64,000 bases of DNA from Lucinisca nassula (taxonomy: Eukaryota; Mollusca; Bivalvia; Lucinida; Lucinidae), in contig OY757026.1 in assembly GCA_963580285.1 (NCBI GenBank), forward strand, positions 62,559,396 through 62,623,395, given 5' to 3'. The translations under genes and the position numbers were made by a program. Each line of letters begins with the position of its first letter. Position 1 is the first letter of the stretch. Below the pieces are notes generated by a model that was given only the letters and a program-made list of their open reading frames with translations, was not told the DNA's origin and searched no databases. Below are positions 22,055 through 33,009 of the stretch, in pieces.

Positions 22055-23325
22055 TGGCGTGATATAGGCGCCCGGTTTTCTGTCCGTTTGTTCGTTCGTC
22101 CGTTCGTCAAGGCGCCAACATTTGCGACCACCGTAGCGTTCACCCTAATGGTCAAGTTTATTTCTTAAAAACTATAAGAGCTTCATTAATGATACTTGGT
22201 ACAAACTTGTGTTTGGGGATGACAACTTTCATGCAAGCATCCATATTTGACCTTGACCTACATTTCATGGTTCACTGACTTTGTAAAATATTGCTATCAC
22301 CCTAGCGTTCACCCTAATGGTCAAGTTTATTTCTCAAGAACTATAAGTACTTCATACAAACTTGTGTCTGGAGATGGCAACTTACATGAAAGCATCCATA
22401 TTTCACCTTGACCTATATTTCATGGTTCACTGACTTTGTAAAATATTGCGACCACCCTAGCATTCACCCTTATGGTCAAGTTTATTTCTCAAGAACTATA
22501 AGAGCTTCTTTAATGATATTTGATACAAACTTGAATCTGCGGATGGCAATTTCAATGCAAGCATCCAGCTTCTTTAATGATATTTGATACAAACTTGAAT
22601 CTGTGGATGGCAACTTCAATGCAAGCATCCATATTTGACCTTGACCTAAATTTCATGGTTCACTGACTTTTTAAAATATTGCGACCACCCTAGCGTTCAC
22701 CCTACTGGTCAAGTTAATTTCTCAAGAACCATAAGAGCTTCATTATACCCCCACAAATGAAATTTGGGGGGGTATATAGGAGTGAGCTTGTCGGTCGGTC
22801 GGTCGGTCTGTTGACTTGGTTTCCAGACGATAGCTCAAAAAGCGCTTCACCGATTTTTATAATTTTTGGTACACGGATGTAACATCATAAAATACAGGTC
22901 AAGTTCGATTTCCACTACAATTCGTCAATTTTCGACATAGTTATGGCCCCTTTCAAGTGAAAAAATTGCAAATGGCGCTGTTGTACTATCAAGGCAGTTT
23001 TTGTGGGGGTATTCATCACCTTTAGTGATAGCTCTAGTTAATGATACTTGGTACAAACTTATATCTGGGGATGGCAACTTAAATGCAAGCATCCATATTT
23101 GACCTTGATCTACATTTCATGGTTCACTGACTTTGTAAAATATTGCCACCACCCTAGCGTTCACCCTAATGGTTAAGTTCATTTCTCAAGAATTATTTTA
23201 TGTTCATTAATGATACTTAGTACAAGCCTTTTATGCAAGCATCTATGTTTGATCTTGGCCTAGATGTCATGGTTTGGTGACTTTGCGCCCCCCACAGGCG
23301 CGACATAGCCTTCGGCGGAATTCTT
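22055..23325. mobile_element. Tandem-repeat element with ~190 bp units
   Basis: The head is ATATAGGCGCCCGGTTTTCT with TTCGTTCGTCCGTTCGTC, and the closing region is GCGCCCCCCACAGGCGCGAC. Units contain GCGTTCACCCTAATGGTCAA, TTTCTCAAGAACTATAAGAG, GATACTTGGTACAAACTTG and CATATTTGACCTTGACCTA. It is non-coding and intronic, directly after the giant exon. Confidence 0.65.
22747..23038. mobile_element. ~292 bp insertion element, copy 1
   Basis: It begins TACCCCCACAAATGAAATTT, has a GGTCGGTCGGTCGGTCTG run, an internal GTGGGGGTATTCATCACC (inverse of its start) and ends GTGATAGCTCTAGT. The uninterrupted repeat unit reads GCTTCATTAATGATACTTGG; here it is split as GCTTCATTA...TTAATGATACTTGG, with TA at both sides. 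Copy 2 is at 45,856-46,143. Confidence 0.82.
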
Positions 23326-23872
23326 GTGCTAAATATACTATTGAAAACCCCATTGACATTGTGTATTGCCACTTTTCATTGGCTAGCATTTGCTGTTTTT
23401 TTTTTTTTTTTTTTTGTTTTTTTTTGCTTTTGACATCACTTGAATTTTTGTGCAAATATAACAATTTAATCAGTGGCTTCAGTGCATCAACCCAAAGCTG
23501 CATCTGTTTATGTTGTTTGCTGCCTATTCTTGCAAACTTTTCAAACATATTTGTGTGTAATGGTAAACAGTCTGGATGGAACTTGATCAGACTGCTCCTA
23601 GAAGAGCAGTCTGATCTGGGTCCACACTGTTTGTAAAGCTACGAGCAAATGTCAAAGCCGACAATAATTTTTGTGACTGTCATGTTTTGGGTTAAAATGG
23701 GGATAACTGAATTTTGGGCACTGACAAAAAAATAGGAAATTTCCGACTGTAAAACCAATGTTTTACCACCCCGCTCCCCACTCGCCCCATAAATGACAGT
23801 TTTGAAGGACATTTACCCCTAATTCCGACGTACTGATATTTGACTGATTCTGAGGACTCTTACCTGTTTCAG
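23326..23872. other. Intronic, no gene; short hairpin repeat at 23,560-23,640
   Basis: A T-rich tract at 23,396-23,425 and one GATCAGACTGCTCCTAGAAG / AGCAGTCTGATCTGGGTCC hairpin are the only recognisable elements. A 93-120 residue frame crossing the T tract shows no domain and was not accepted. Confidence 0.5.
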
Positions 23873-23940
23873 GAGATCACTACAAAAGTCCACTGAGCTC
23901 TGTGAAGTCTACTCCAACACACAGCAGACACAATTCACAG
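23873..23940 (+). CDS. PTPN23: PTPN23-like short linker exon
   Basis: A 68 nt exon with acceptor CCTGTTTCAG| and donor CACAG|GTACTT. It enters in phase 1, completing a Gly codon from the giant exon, and exits in phase 0. It encodes GDHYKSPLSSVKSTPTHSRH followed by NSQ, a basic Ser/Thr-rich linker. It is too short for ORF finders. The call rests on perfect splice sites and phase agreement with both neighbours. Confidence 0.72.
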
Positions 23941-24000
23941 GTACTTACAATATCAGACAAGGTGTTATATTTACACTGGTGATGAATTTTATCAGTCTTA

Positions 24001-24224
24001 TACACCACAACCTCTTTATAACACTATTTATGGGGTCCAATGCAGAAACTGTGTTAGTCAAACAACCATGTTATATCCAAACAAAAAAGTATAGATTATA
24101 TAGAAAAATGACCATTTATGGTCATTTTTCTGTATAATCTATACATTTTTGCGATCCATTGTGAAACCGTGTAATATACAAAACTGTGTTATAACGAACT
24201 GTGTTATAATGGGGTCATGGTGTA
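24001..24224. mobile_element. Palindromic MITE with GTGTTATAACGA arms, copy 2
   Basis: It starts TACACCACAACCTCTTTATA and ends GGGGTCATGGTGTA. Its centre, AGAAAAATGACCATTTATGG / TCATTTTTCTGTATAATC, matches the copy at 17,757. Confidence 0.85.
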
Positions 24225-24307
24225 CCTCCAGTTGTATAGTAGACATGAGATATTACTTTGGACCAAAATAATGAAACAGCTTTATAATAGGAATGAATTT
24301 CAATTTT

Positions 24308-24428
24308 TTGGATTTTATCGGTGTAAATTCTGGCGAATCACTCACAAACTACATTAAGCCCGAAAATCTTCCAGCTTCATGTAGTTTGCGAGTGATTAGC
24401 CAGAGTTTAAATATAGATAAAATCCATA
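24308..24428. repeat. Palindromic element with AATCACTCACAAACTACAT arms
   Basis: GGATTTTATCGGTGTAAATT ... GAATCACTCACAAACTACAT is answered by ATGTAGTTTGCGAGTGATTA ... AATATAGATAAAATCC. Arms are about 50 bp with a short spacer. It was seen once in this window. Confidence 0.7.
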
Positions 24429-24730
24429 AAAATGGTAATTCATTCATTGAAATTCCAACTTTGTCACCAAAATGTTAAAAATATCACCAAAATTGTAAAT
24501 TTTAGAAATTCTTTTGAAAGCCTAAGAACAAACTCAACAATGGCCACAGTGGAATGATTGTTCAGTTAGAAGATGCCATCTTTGAAAGAAACCGAAACAA
24601 AACACATTAATGTCAAGTCTTTAAATTCAGTTTATTTCTCTTCTAACATCTACATATTCAATAGTTTCTGATTTAATCATGTACAATGACATAACTCATG
24701 GGTTCTAAACATGCTCTTTGATGTCGAGTT

Positions 24731-24955
24731 ATACACCACCACCTCATTATAACACGGTTCCTTATAACATGGTTACTGATATAGCACGGTTTCAAGATGG
24801 ATCCCTAAAATGTATAGATTATATAGAAAAATGACCATAAATGGTCATTTTTCTATATAATCTATACATTTTTGTTTGGATATAACACGGTTGTTTAACT
24901 AACACGGTTTCTGCTTTGGACCCCATTAATAGTGTTATAAAGAGGTTATTGTGTA
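24731..24955. mobile_element. Palindromic MITE with GTGTTATAACGA arms, copy 3 (inverted)
   Basis: ATACACCACCACCTCATTAT opens the element and AAAGAGGTTATTGTGTA closes it. The centre is TAGAAAAATGACCATAAATG / GTCATTTTTCTATATAATCT. It is inverted relative to the copy at 24,001, so the two form a ~950 bp inverted pair in one intron. Confidence 0.85.
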
Positions 24956-25508
24956 TTACTGTCGCTGTGTTAAATAGTTTTGAGATTCTTGCTTATGGAG
25001 TTTATCGAAGTAGAAAACTTTTATTTCAACCAATCAAATCACTCGAAATGAACCTAATGATCGAGAATTGGAACTATAGCTCTAGGTAATGTAGAGCAAT
25101 GAGGAAAACTAACTTAATTAAGCCTTTAGATTCCAATCACAACTATTGTCGTCTGCTTTGTCATCTGCTGGTTACTTTAAGAGTTGTTGTGTCAAACCTT
25201 GTGGATGCAGATCAGACTGCTCCTCTAGGAGCAGTCTGATCTGGGTCCACACTGTTTGCCTGGATGCAAAAAAAAATGTTTGGAAAGTTTGCAAGATAAT
25301 TCAGCAGACGACAAAAACAGACAACATTTTAGTACACCATCATCACACAAAAATAGAATCAGCAAAATTGCACCAACTTAATGTTCTCTGACTTACTCCA
25401 CATATGTGAACGTCTTCAGGCTCCTACATGACATACCCAGAAATTTAAATATTGCTTTTGAGAATGAAAAAAAAGCACAACATATTCATCCTAACCTTTT
25501 ACGATATT
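24956..25508. other. Intronic, no gene; hairpin repeat at 25,198-25,262
   Basis: The hairpin GATCAGACTGCTCCTCTAGG / AGCAGTCTGATCTGGGTCC is near perfect. Nothing else is recognisable up to the start of the Ngaro-type element. Confidence 0.5.
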
Positions 25509-26745
25509 TATTAAGGATGCTCACACATACAACAATATATATATATAGATACAACTACTTTTGTTTATCTCCTTTTTCACATAGTTAATAAAACATTATT
25601 TCAATAATGTGTTTTAGTCTCTACAATCTCTGGCAGTATATGGACACCGAGTAGATTCAGGTCAAAGGGGGGACGCAGTGACAGCATATAACCTTGCTCG
25701 CACGAAAACGGGCACCAAATTATTAATTTGTTTGCACTCAAAATATTGTGCAGTCCAATTTTGAATTTTGAGTATTCCAAAATATGCGCACACTCCAAAT
25801 GTGTGCTCCAAGATTTTGTAACATTCCAAAAATTGCGCACTTCCTATAGTACGCTCCAAATTTTGTAACAGAGTATTCCAAATATTGCGTACATCCTGTT
25901 TGTACGCTCCACAATTTTTTAACATTCCAAATATTGCGCACATCCTGTTTGTACGCTCCAAATTTTGTAACAATCCAAATATTGCGCACATCCTATTTGT
26001 ACGCTCCAAGTATTCCAAATATTGCATACATCTTGTTTGTATGCTTTACAATTTTTAGCATTCTAAATATTGCGCACATCCTGACTGTACGCTCCACATT
26101 CTAAATATTGTGCACATCCTGACTGTACGCTCCAAATTATGTAACAATCCAGATATTGCGCACATCCTATTTGTACGCTCCACTCTATTCCAACTCTTGT
26201 GCACTCCAATTTATGCACTCCAACTAATCTTGACAGTGAGCACTCCGTAATGTGCACTCCAAAATGCATTCCATGACACGCATTCCATACCATCTTCTGC
26301 ATTATGCAATGCATACCATGTAATCCATCCCATATTACATATATTCAAATAGCCCCGGCTGCACGTGCGAACCTTACTTATGACTTGCAATTTAGAAATT
26401 TTTTAGTATGACCCTGGGGGGAACACATCCTCAGGCTATGGCGAACCATTTCCCTGAAGGAGACGCCACCCAGTTCAAGAAGTTCTGAAAGAAACAAGCC
26501 TCAGCTCTGCTCCCAGCAACCAGTACCCGGAATCTAGGCTCAAGAACAAATCTTCCGGCTATGGCGAACCACTTCCATGAAGGAGATGCCACCCAGTCCA
26601 AGTAGAAGTCCTGAAAGAAACAAACTTCAGCCTTGCCCCCAGCAACCAGTATTTGGAATCTAGGCTCAAGGCGTAAAGTTTCATTACAACCAAACAGCTG
26701 TCTAAGCAAAGCGTCCCCCCTATCGAATGCTGAATTCCGCATTGC
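25509..26745 (-). repeat. Split direct repeat B2
   Basis: It starts (plus strand) TATTAAGGATGCTCACACAT and ends CGAATGCTGAATTCCGC. The inside is itself repetitive, with ~60 bp units ATTCCAAATATTGCGCACAT, CCTGTTTGTACGCTCCA. Same sequence as 27,630-28,857, offset ~2,115 bp, with about ten single-base or indel differences noticed. Short ORFs over it are repeat artefacts. Confidence 0.9.
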
Positions 26746-27300
26746 ACCTCGAAGCTCAGCTGATCAAAAGTCAGCAGAATCTCTCGGTGAAGAAATTAAG
26801 TGGCCATAAACAACAGATCCGGAGTCTACATCATAGTGTAGATTATATTTTCTTGTCCTTTGGGATCATTGATTCCATTATGGAAATTTGAAAATATCAG
26901 ATGGTCACTGATGAGGCCTAATTGGCCGAAACTAGCTAGTCTAGATTTATCTGTGATCTTTGTTATAACTTTATACTTGTATAGTCTTAATATGTGTTTG
27001 TCGACAAAATAGCCCTAGGCTAATGTTAAATTGTTGTAAATTATGAATGTCGACTTTAAATAAAGCTTCTTATATCTTGTATCTTGTATCTAGTCTGGCC
27101 CAGAAAACATGCACACTCCATATTTTTCACTTCTGTAGTGTATTCCTTGCTTCCAAAGGCCATCTTTAATTAGGACATGCCAGCCTCAGCACCAGGAGGA
27201 ACCAAACAAGCCTGAAATGAAAAGAACTTAAGACAGTATCAGGTATTAAACTTCCTGGACTGCCAATAAGATCACAACGACAGCGGCGGGTGGGTGGGTT
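26746..27300. mobile_element. Insertion between A2 and B2, probable LINE/SINE 3' end
   Basis: This block has no counterpart beside the other B copy. It contains GGCCTAATTGGCCGAAACTA and an AATAAAGCTTCTTATATCTTG, TATCTTGTATC tail, resembling the microsatellite tail of a non-LTR element near 27,060-27,095. The remainder is unassigned. Confidence 0.5.
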
Positions 27301-27632
27301 TTAGATTCCTCTTAAAAATACAACTTTCTTTTGCTGGATTTGAAAACGGAAAAGGAAGGTTTCTCTGAGCATGCGCAAGACGCCAAACCATAGTTTGGCC
27401 CTTAAGACGCTTGACTGCTGAATAACAAACACGGTGCAAGCGTCCAGTAACCTGGACCAACTGTCATGGTGGATGACGAGATCGAAATTGCGATCAGACA
27501 TTGTTTAAACCTAAATAATGAGAGGTCAAGCCACCCTGAAGCTGCAATCATGACACATTAATGACAGTCCATTCAATTTGTTCGCACCAAATAAATGGGA
27601 TTATCATTTAGTTGATAATCCCTATTATTAAG
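27301..27632 (-). repeat. Split direct repeat A2
   Basis: TTAGATTCCTCTTAAAAATA through GCATGCGCAAGACGCCAAAC to the hairpin GGGATTATCATTTAGTTGAT, AATCCCTATTA. The copy at 32,335-32,662 differs at about one base (TCTCTGAGC versus TCCCTGAGC). Confidence 0.9.
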
Positions 27633-28857
27633 GATGCTCACTCATACAACAAAATATATATAGATACAACTACTTTTGTTTATCTCCTTTTTCACATAGT
27701 TAATAAAACATTATTTCAATAATGTGTTTTAGTCTCTACAATCTCTGGCAGTATATGGACACCGAGTAGATTCAGGTCAAAGGGGGGACGCAGTGACAGC
27801 ATATAACCTTGCTCGCACGAAAACGGGCACCAAATTATTAATTTGTTTGCACTCAAAATATTGTGCAGTCCAATTTTGAATTTTGAGTATTCCAAAATAT
27901 GCGCACACTCCAAATGTGTGCTCCAAGATTTTGTAACATTCCAAAAATTGCGCACTTCCTATAGTACGCTCCAAATTTTGTAACAGAGTATTCCAAATAT
28001 TGCGTACATCCTGTTTGTACGCTCCACAATTTTTTAACATTCCAAATATTGCGCACATCCTGTTTGTATGCTCCAAATTTTGTAACAATCCAAATATTGC
28101 GCACATCCTATTTGTACGCTCCAAGTATTCCAAATATTGCATACATCTTGTTTGTGTGCTTTACAATTTTTAGCATTCTAAATATTGCGCACATCCTGAC
28201 TGTACGCTCCACATTCTAAATATTGCGCACATCCTGACTGTACGCTCCAAATTATGTAACAATCCAGATATTGCGCACATCCTATTTGTACGCTCCACTC
28301 TATTCCAACTCTTGTGCACTCCAATTTATGCACTCCAACTAATCTTGACAGTGAGCACTCCGTAATGTGCACTCCAAAATGCATTCCATGACACGCATTC
28401 CATACCATCTTCTGCATTATGCAGTGCATACCATGTAATCCATCCCATATTACATATATTCAAATAGCCCCGGCTGCACGTGCGAACCTTACTTATGACT
28501 TGCAATTTAGAAATTTTTTAGTATGACCCTGGGGGGAACACATCCTCAGGCTATGGCGAACCATTTCCCTGAAGGAGACGCCACCCAGTTCAAGAAGTTC
28601 TGAAAGAAACAAGCCTCAGCTCTGCTCCCAGCAACCAGTACCCGGAATCTAGGCTCAAGAACAAATCTTCCGGCTATGGCGAACCACTTCCATGAAGGAG
28701 ATGCCACCCAGTCCAAGTAGAAGTCTTGAAAGAAACAAACTTCAGCCTTGCCCCCAGCAACCAGTATTTGGAATCTAGGCTCAAGGCGTAAAGTTTCATT
28801 ACAACCAAACAGCTGTCTAAGCAAAGCGTCCCCCCTATCGAATGCTGAATTCCGCCA
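27630..28857 (-). repeat. Split direct repeat B1
   Basis: It is contiguous with A2, as expected for the B1-A2 junction, starting ATTAAGGATGCTCACTCATA and ending CGAATGCTGAATTCCGC, after which coding relics begin. Near-identical to 25,509-26,745. Confidence 0.9.
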
Positions 28858-28959
28858 CAGCAAATTTATGATGCCCCACATAAATTTGTCCCCCAATTCA
28901 GCAAGTCAACATTTTTATGAATATAGCCTTTTTATCCTTGTCCTGTTATTCTAACTACA

Positions 28960-29560
28960 TATTAGGATTTTACATTTGGGAAGAAGGGTCTGTAACAAAT
29001 TGATTGACTACTTCCTCAAATGTATTTAAAAATATGATATTGCCCACAGCAGTGAGATGAACCCTATCCGTCTTAAATAGCCCTGTTGTATTGAAATCGA
29101 GCACATGCTTGATTGTTAGGTCACTACATTTAAAGCAGGCTGTCTACCCGATTGGTTTATACGCCTCCTATGATCCAGCTTTTTAAGCCCTTCATGAGTG
29201 TTGTCCGCCCCCAGCCACGACTGACAATTAGGGAGGATGTCTGATCATACCGTTTGGGCTTCGGGATAGATAGAAGCCATGTATGCAAATTAGCTTTTAA
29301 AAGTCTTTAAGAAGTTTGCTTTGGGACCACTCAACAAGGTTGTTGCCCCCGAGGTGAATAATTATCATCACAAGGGTTGAATGAAACTGCAGCAACCATT
29401 GGAGCTCGGTGTCGTAGTGATACCAGTGCACCGCTTTACCCTAATAAAAATTTTAGCTAACAATCACTGCATTAGCTGGAGGTCTGAGAGCTGATAGATA
29501 CACTGTCAGCAAGGTGTGAAACCAGGGAATCACCGATAAGCAATATATCTGTAACAGACA
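28960..29560 (-). pseudogene. SGNH-hydrolase domain relic of the Ngaro-type element
   Basis: Minus-strand translation shows ILLIGDSLVSHLADS near 29,530 (block I, catalytic Ser in GDS), VMIIIHLGGNNL near 29,350 (block III, GxN) and FKTDRVHLTAVGN near 29,050 (block V, Asp and His). The blocks are in correct order, but stops and a frame break separate them. SGNH hydrolase domains are known accessory domains of Ngaro elements. Confidence 0.72.
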
Positions 29561-29861
29561 ATTTAAAAACGTATGTACCATGTTACCGGCCCAGTTTTCC
29601 ATCAACCAAGTTCTTTTATGGCTATACTAGAATACCCTTAGCTGCCAAATTAATAGCCCTTCCAATTCTAAAGGAATGTGCAGCATAAAGTTGCTTTGGA
29701 AGTCCTAATTTATTTTCTACAGCTGTCACAAGAATGCCACTGAGCTGACAGTGTTTTAATGAATAGCCATTCCGGAGGCAAAAGAAGTCTAGACTACCAT
29801 CAGGCTTCCACATCATATATTGTTTGACAACCAAGGCAACATATAGATGCATTGATTGCAA
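29561..29861 (-). pseudogene. Tyrosine recombinase relic of the Ngaro-type element
   Basis: The minus-strand frame 29,861-29,622 encodes ENKLGLPKQLYAAHSFRIGR, AINLAAKGI, containing the recombinase H-x-x-R box (HSFRIG) followed by the Ala-rich helix and AxxGI. A stop follows, then a LGR(stop)HGTYVFK segment where the GRW..AF..Y box is expected. Only the C-terminal catalytic part is recognisable. Confidence 0.78.
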
Positions 29862-29949
29862 GTGGGATGCACGATATTGTTGGAGGGCAGTTATGTCTCA
29901 ACTAATTCTAAAGATGAAGTATATATTTATGCAGTTTATTTATCTGATT

Positions 29950-30310
29950 AGAACTATCTCATCCAACATTACCCTGCGTGAGTGGGTATGTGTGATTAGA
30001 ATGTGGTGTACTGCAAGGTGCAGTGCTCAGTACTCTACATTTTAATAAATGCATAAATTAAAATAAATAAATAAATACATAAATGGAAATATATCATTAA
30101 ACATTACCCTCCGTGAGTGGTAAGGTTGATCCGTAGATTTGAAAAGATTGTTGTGTACTGCAAGGTTCAGTGCTCGGCACTCTACATTTAATATGTCATG
30201 GAAATATCTCGATTAACATTGCCTTCCGTGACTTGGTAAGGTTGGTCTGTAATTTTGAATAGAATGTGGTGTACTGCAGGGTGCAGTTCCCAGTACACTA
30301 CTGTTTTTTT
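29950..30310. repeat. Three ~100 bp tandem units within the Ngaro-type element
   Basis: AACATTACCCTGCGTGAGTG ... GTGTACTGCAAGGTGCAGTG ... ACTCTACATTTTAAT recurs near 29,960, 30,100 and 30,205. It interrupts the region where RNase H would be expected. Confidence 0.6.
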
Positions 30311-30548
30311 TTTTTTTTTTTTTTATAAATCAAAAATAAATAACAGAAGATGCTCCAAAGATGGAAAAATTATCCACTGGACCACTGGTCTTATCTCATT
30401 ACCTACAAAGTAGGCACCAAAACCGAGTTCAAACCCCTTGCACGAATGGTGCAGTGCTGTAAGTCCTCATTTGACATCCAGAACCGGTCATGAGAAACGG
30501 AAATACCATATTTTTTTTTTTTTTTTTTTGAAAAATTGTACCCAAGGT

Positions 30549-30880
30549 TCAAATTCCTTCATATCTGCTGTGATGCGAAGGTGACAGTGTATCTTTGATA
30601 AACCACATGTAGCATTCATAAATTGCCCACAAAATGGATTCCCCAGTACCAAGCAGGAAACTGTCAAGATAACACATGAATCGTCCCTCAGAAACATGTC
30701 TAGCTACCCAGAATTCTAAAAAAGTAGCGACAGTCTCGAAAGTCTGGCGTGCTATGCTGCAACCAAATGGCATTGCTTAAACAAAATAAAACTTCCCGTC
30801 AAGCTTGAATCTGAGCTGATCAGAGTCTAAAGGAGAGACGAGTAATAGCCCAAATTTTCCTTTTATATCGGAATTTACCA
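30549..30880 (-). pseudogene. DIRS/Ngaro-type reverse transcriptase relic
   Basis: The minus strand reads IKGKFGLLLVSPLDSDQLRF, KLDGKFYFV, a stop, then AMPFGCSIARQTFETVATFL and FMCYLDSFLLGTGES. This order (I-K-x-x-F..L.V.P.D...L.FK.dgk.y; PFGCS; YLDDFL) is typical of DIRS-group RTs. The catalytic YLDD is YLDS and a stop sits before PFGCS, so it is inactive. Confidence 0.75.
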
Positions 30881-30999
30881 AAAGGCAACCACAGCCTTAA
30901 GCTTGTACCATTTGCACAATATAATATACAAGACCTAATGGTGATATGTGCAGAGTTCATAGCGAACAAGAGTCAAAAGGTCCAGCCACTCTGTCTGCT

Positions 31000-31000
31000 T

Positions 31001-31045
<45 letters not shown>

Positions 31046-32334
31046 TGTCTGGCTTGATATTGGCAGACTCATATCGAATCAGATGAGGTTTGTGGCTTCA
31101 AATATGTTTTGAAAGTCAATAAAATTACCTTTAGAAATTATATATTGTTTGTGGTCATTGAATTCCCAATATATGTTTAATTGACAGGTTACTAACGATA
31201 ATACCGGTATATCACACCTGTGATTCAAGCGGCTTTGTCCGGCTCAAAAGTAGGTCGGGTGTTCATAAATAAACTAACATTCGACAACACATGGTCATTT
31301 GCATATTTAAAATTAACATAGCTGGTCAGCCGAGCCGTCAAGCTATCCCGCAATGCCTGCGCTGTTTAACTCTGACAACCCAAACTGACGCTATTATACC
31401 CGAAAGTCGAGGCATAATCCCTTCAAAAATATAAAGAAAATTCTAAAAGCGCATTTACTTAAAATATGGTATTTTAAGTTAATTTAGCGTTACACAATGA
31501 GTGCCAAAGGTCATGACCCCTGTGGAAATTCCCCAGTCAGTTTGTAAATATCGGCCACCATCTTGTCTACAATCTATCTACAGATAAATTCCCAAGATTT
31601 GCACTCAAAATAAACAGATACCGGGCGTCCCTGTGGTACAAAATATATAAGGACGATCGGCGTGAAGTCACTTCCACTGAGGTCCGCCGTTTTCGGAGGT
31701 TCAAACAAAGGTATTCTGCTATATGACCTTACCAAATGTACACAAGAAATATTTTCAATCAGTCCCACACCTCTGGCAAAGATTTTGCTTTTAAAACTGT
31801 TCAAAAATGATCAAATTTTAGCAATAAAAACCGAAGCTTTCACCTCCACCAAATGAGAAACTGGCGGGAAAGATATCCGTTCTTTGTTTCTTTTTACTAA
31901 AGAGTTCCCTGCCGACCTTATATCAGAAATCATATTTAGCCCTTTAATTTCTTTGCTGCATACTATTTATCTTCCATAATAACATTTTTTCCCAAGCTTT
32001 ATAAGGTACCAAAAACTCGCAGGGCCACCATTGTCACCCATGTATATTTTGCAATTAAAATGGCGATTTTTATGCCGCCGTAGTGTCACTTTTCCTAATA
32101 TTTTCGTAACGGTGAACTGTCTTAGTTTTTCCTTTTTCCCTATTTAGTTGTACCTCGTCACTAACGCATTTTATCATTTCCGGTTGCAAAACGAAAGTAC
32201 CGATAATATTATTGTTGTTCGAGGTCAACCAATGGAAATTCTTATATTATAGCTAAAGGACACCCTCTTCTTCTTTTATTATGAAACATATCTCAACCGA
32301 GTCCCGACAACTTTCTCTTGCTGGATTTTTAGTT
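31000..32334 (-). other. 5' region of the Ngaro-type element, no recognisable domain
   Basis: It lies between repeat A1 and the RT relic, where a gag-like ORF would be expected. A long T tract (about 31,004-31,041 plus strand) and a 76-residue minus frame at 31,574-31,804 are present, but I see no motif. It is probably decayed gag/leader. Confidence 0.4.
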
Positions 32335-32662
32335 TTAGATTCCTCTTAAAAATACAACTTTCTTTTGCTGGATTTGAAAACGGAAAAGGAAGGTTTCCCT
32401 GAGCATGCGCAAGACGCCAAACCATAGTTTGGCCCTTAAGACGCTTGACTGCTGAATAACAAACACGGTGCAAGCGTCCAGTAACCTGGACCAACTGTCA
32501 TGGTGGATGACGAGATCGAAATTGCGATCAGACATTGTTTAAACCTAAATAATGAGAGGTCAAGCCACCCTGAAGCTGCAATCATGACACATTAATGACA
32601 GTCCATTCAATTTGTTCGCACCAAATAAATGGGATTATCATTTAGTTGATAATCCCTATTAT
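32335..32662 (-). repeat. Split direct repeat A1 (element 5' end)
   Basis: A near-identical copy of 27,301-27,632. The outer end carries the hairpin GGGATTATCATTTAGTTGAT, AATCCCTATTATT. No target-site duplication is evident, as expected for a recombinase element. Confidence 0.88.
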
Positions 32663-32804
32663 TTCTTAACTGGACATGGCTGAAATTTTGTCTTTGCTTT
32701 ACCGGAAGTTAAGCATCATATAGTTCGGCAGGCATGATCAGTACCAAAAACTTTTGTTTGCAGTGCCTCCCTTTTGTTCATTTCGCTTAAATTACATTTT
32801 CCAG

Positions 32805-32948
32805 GGGAAGCTTCCGGAGTCTTCATCTGTGTCTGAACCGCTTGCTGCTCTACGGCAACTGTCGACAACATCATCTCTTGATGAGATCTTGTCTTCTAGC
32901 CCAGATGGTCGCTCAGAGACACAGACAGACAATGTCTTAGCACCGAAG
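32805..32948 (+). CDS. PTPN23: PTPN23-like linker exon, Ser/Thr-rich
   Basis: 144 nt, 48 codons, phase 0 on both sides. The acceptor is ACATTTTCCAG| and the donor is CCGAAG|GTAGGA. It encodes GKLPESSSVSEPLAALRQLS then TTSSLDEILSSSPDGRSETQ, a Ser-rich stretch with an acidic LDEILSSSP core that looks like a possible phosphorylated or short linear motif region before the phosphatase domain. It lies only 142 bp after the end of the Ngaro-type retroelement that fills the preceding intron. Confidence 0.8.
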
Positions 32949-33009
32949 GTAGGAAAGTTTAACAAACTGTGTAACTACAGTACATCACGAAAATACGCCT
33001 ATATAATTT

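Larger units (their letters stand above)
25509..32662 (-). mobile_element. Ngaro/PAT-type tyrosine-recombinase retroelement with split direct repeats
   Basis: Read on the minus strand the order is A1 (32,335-32,662), coding relics (about 32,334-28,858), B1 (27,630-28,857), A2 (27,301-27,632), an insertion (26,746-27,300), B2 (25,509-26,745). A copies are ~330 bp and nearly identical; B copies are ~1.23 kb with roughly ten differences. A1-ORFs-B1-A2-B2 is the hallmark of Ngaro/PAT-like elements, which use a tyrosine recombinase instead of an integrase (family knowledge). Reverse transcriptase, recombinase and SGNH hydrolase remnants lie between, in that order on the minus strand. Stops and frame breaks are present, so this copy is not coding-competent. 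It fills the intron before exon 32805-32948. Confidence 0.85.

Noticed and set aside
22058..23038. GGTCGGTCGGTC and GTCCGTCCGTC runs as telomere-like or regulatory microsatellites
   Set aside because: They occur at a fixed place just after the hairpin head of each tandem element, so they are element components rather than independent microsatellites.
25662..28429. Paired 79-121 residue minus-strand ORFs duplicated 2,115 bp apart
   Set aside because: They are frames of the ~60 bp internal units of split repeat B; their duplication reflects B1 and B2, not a gene pair.
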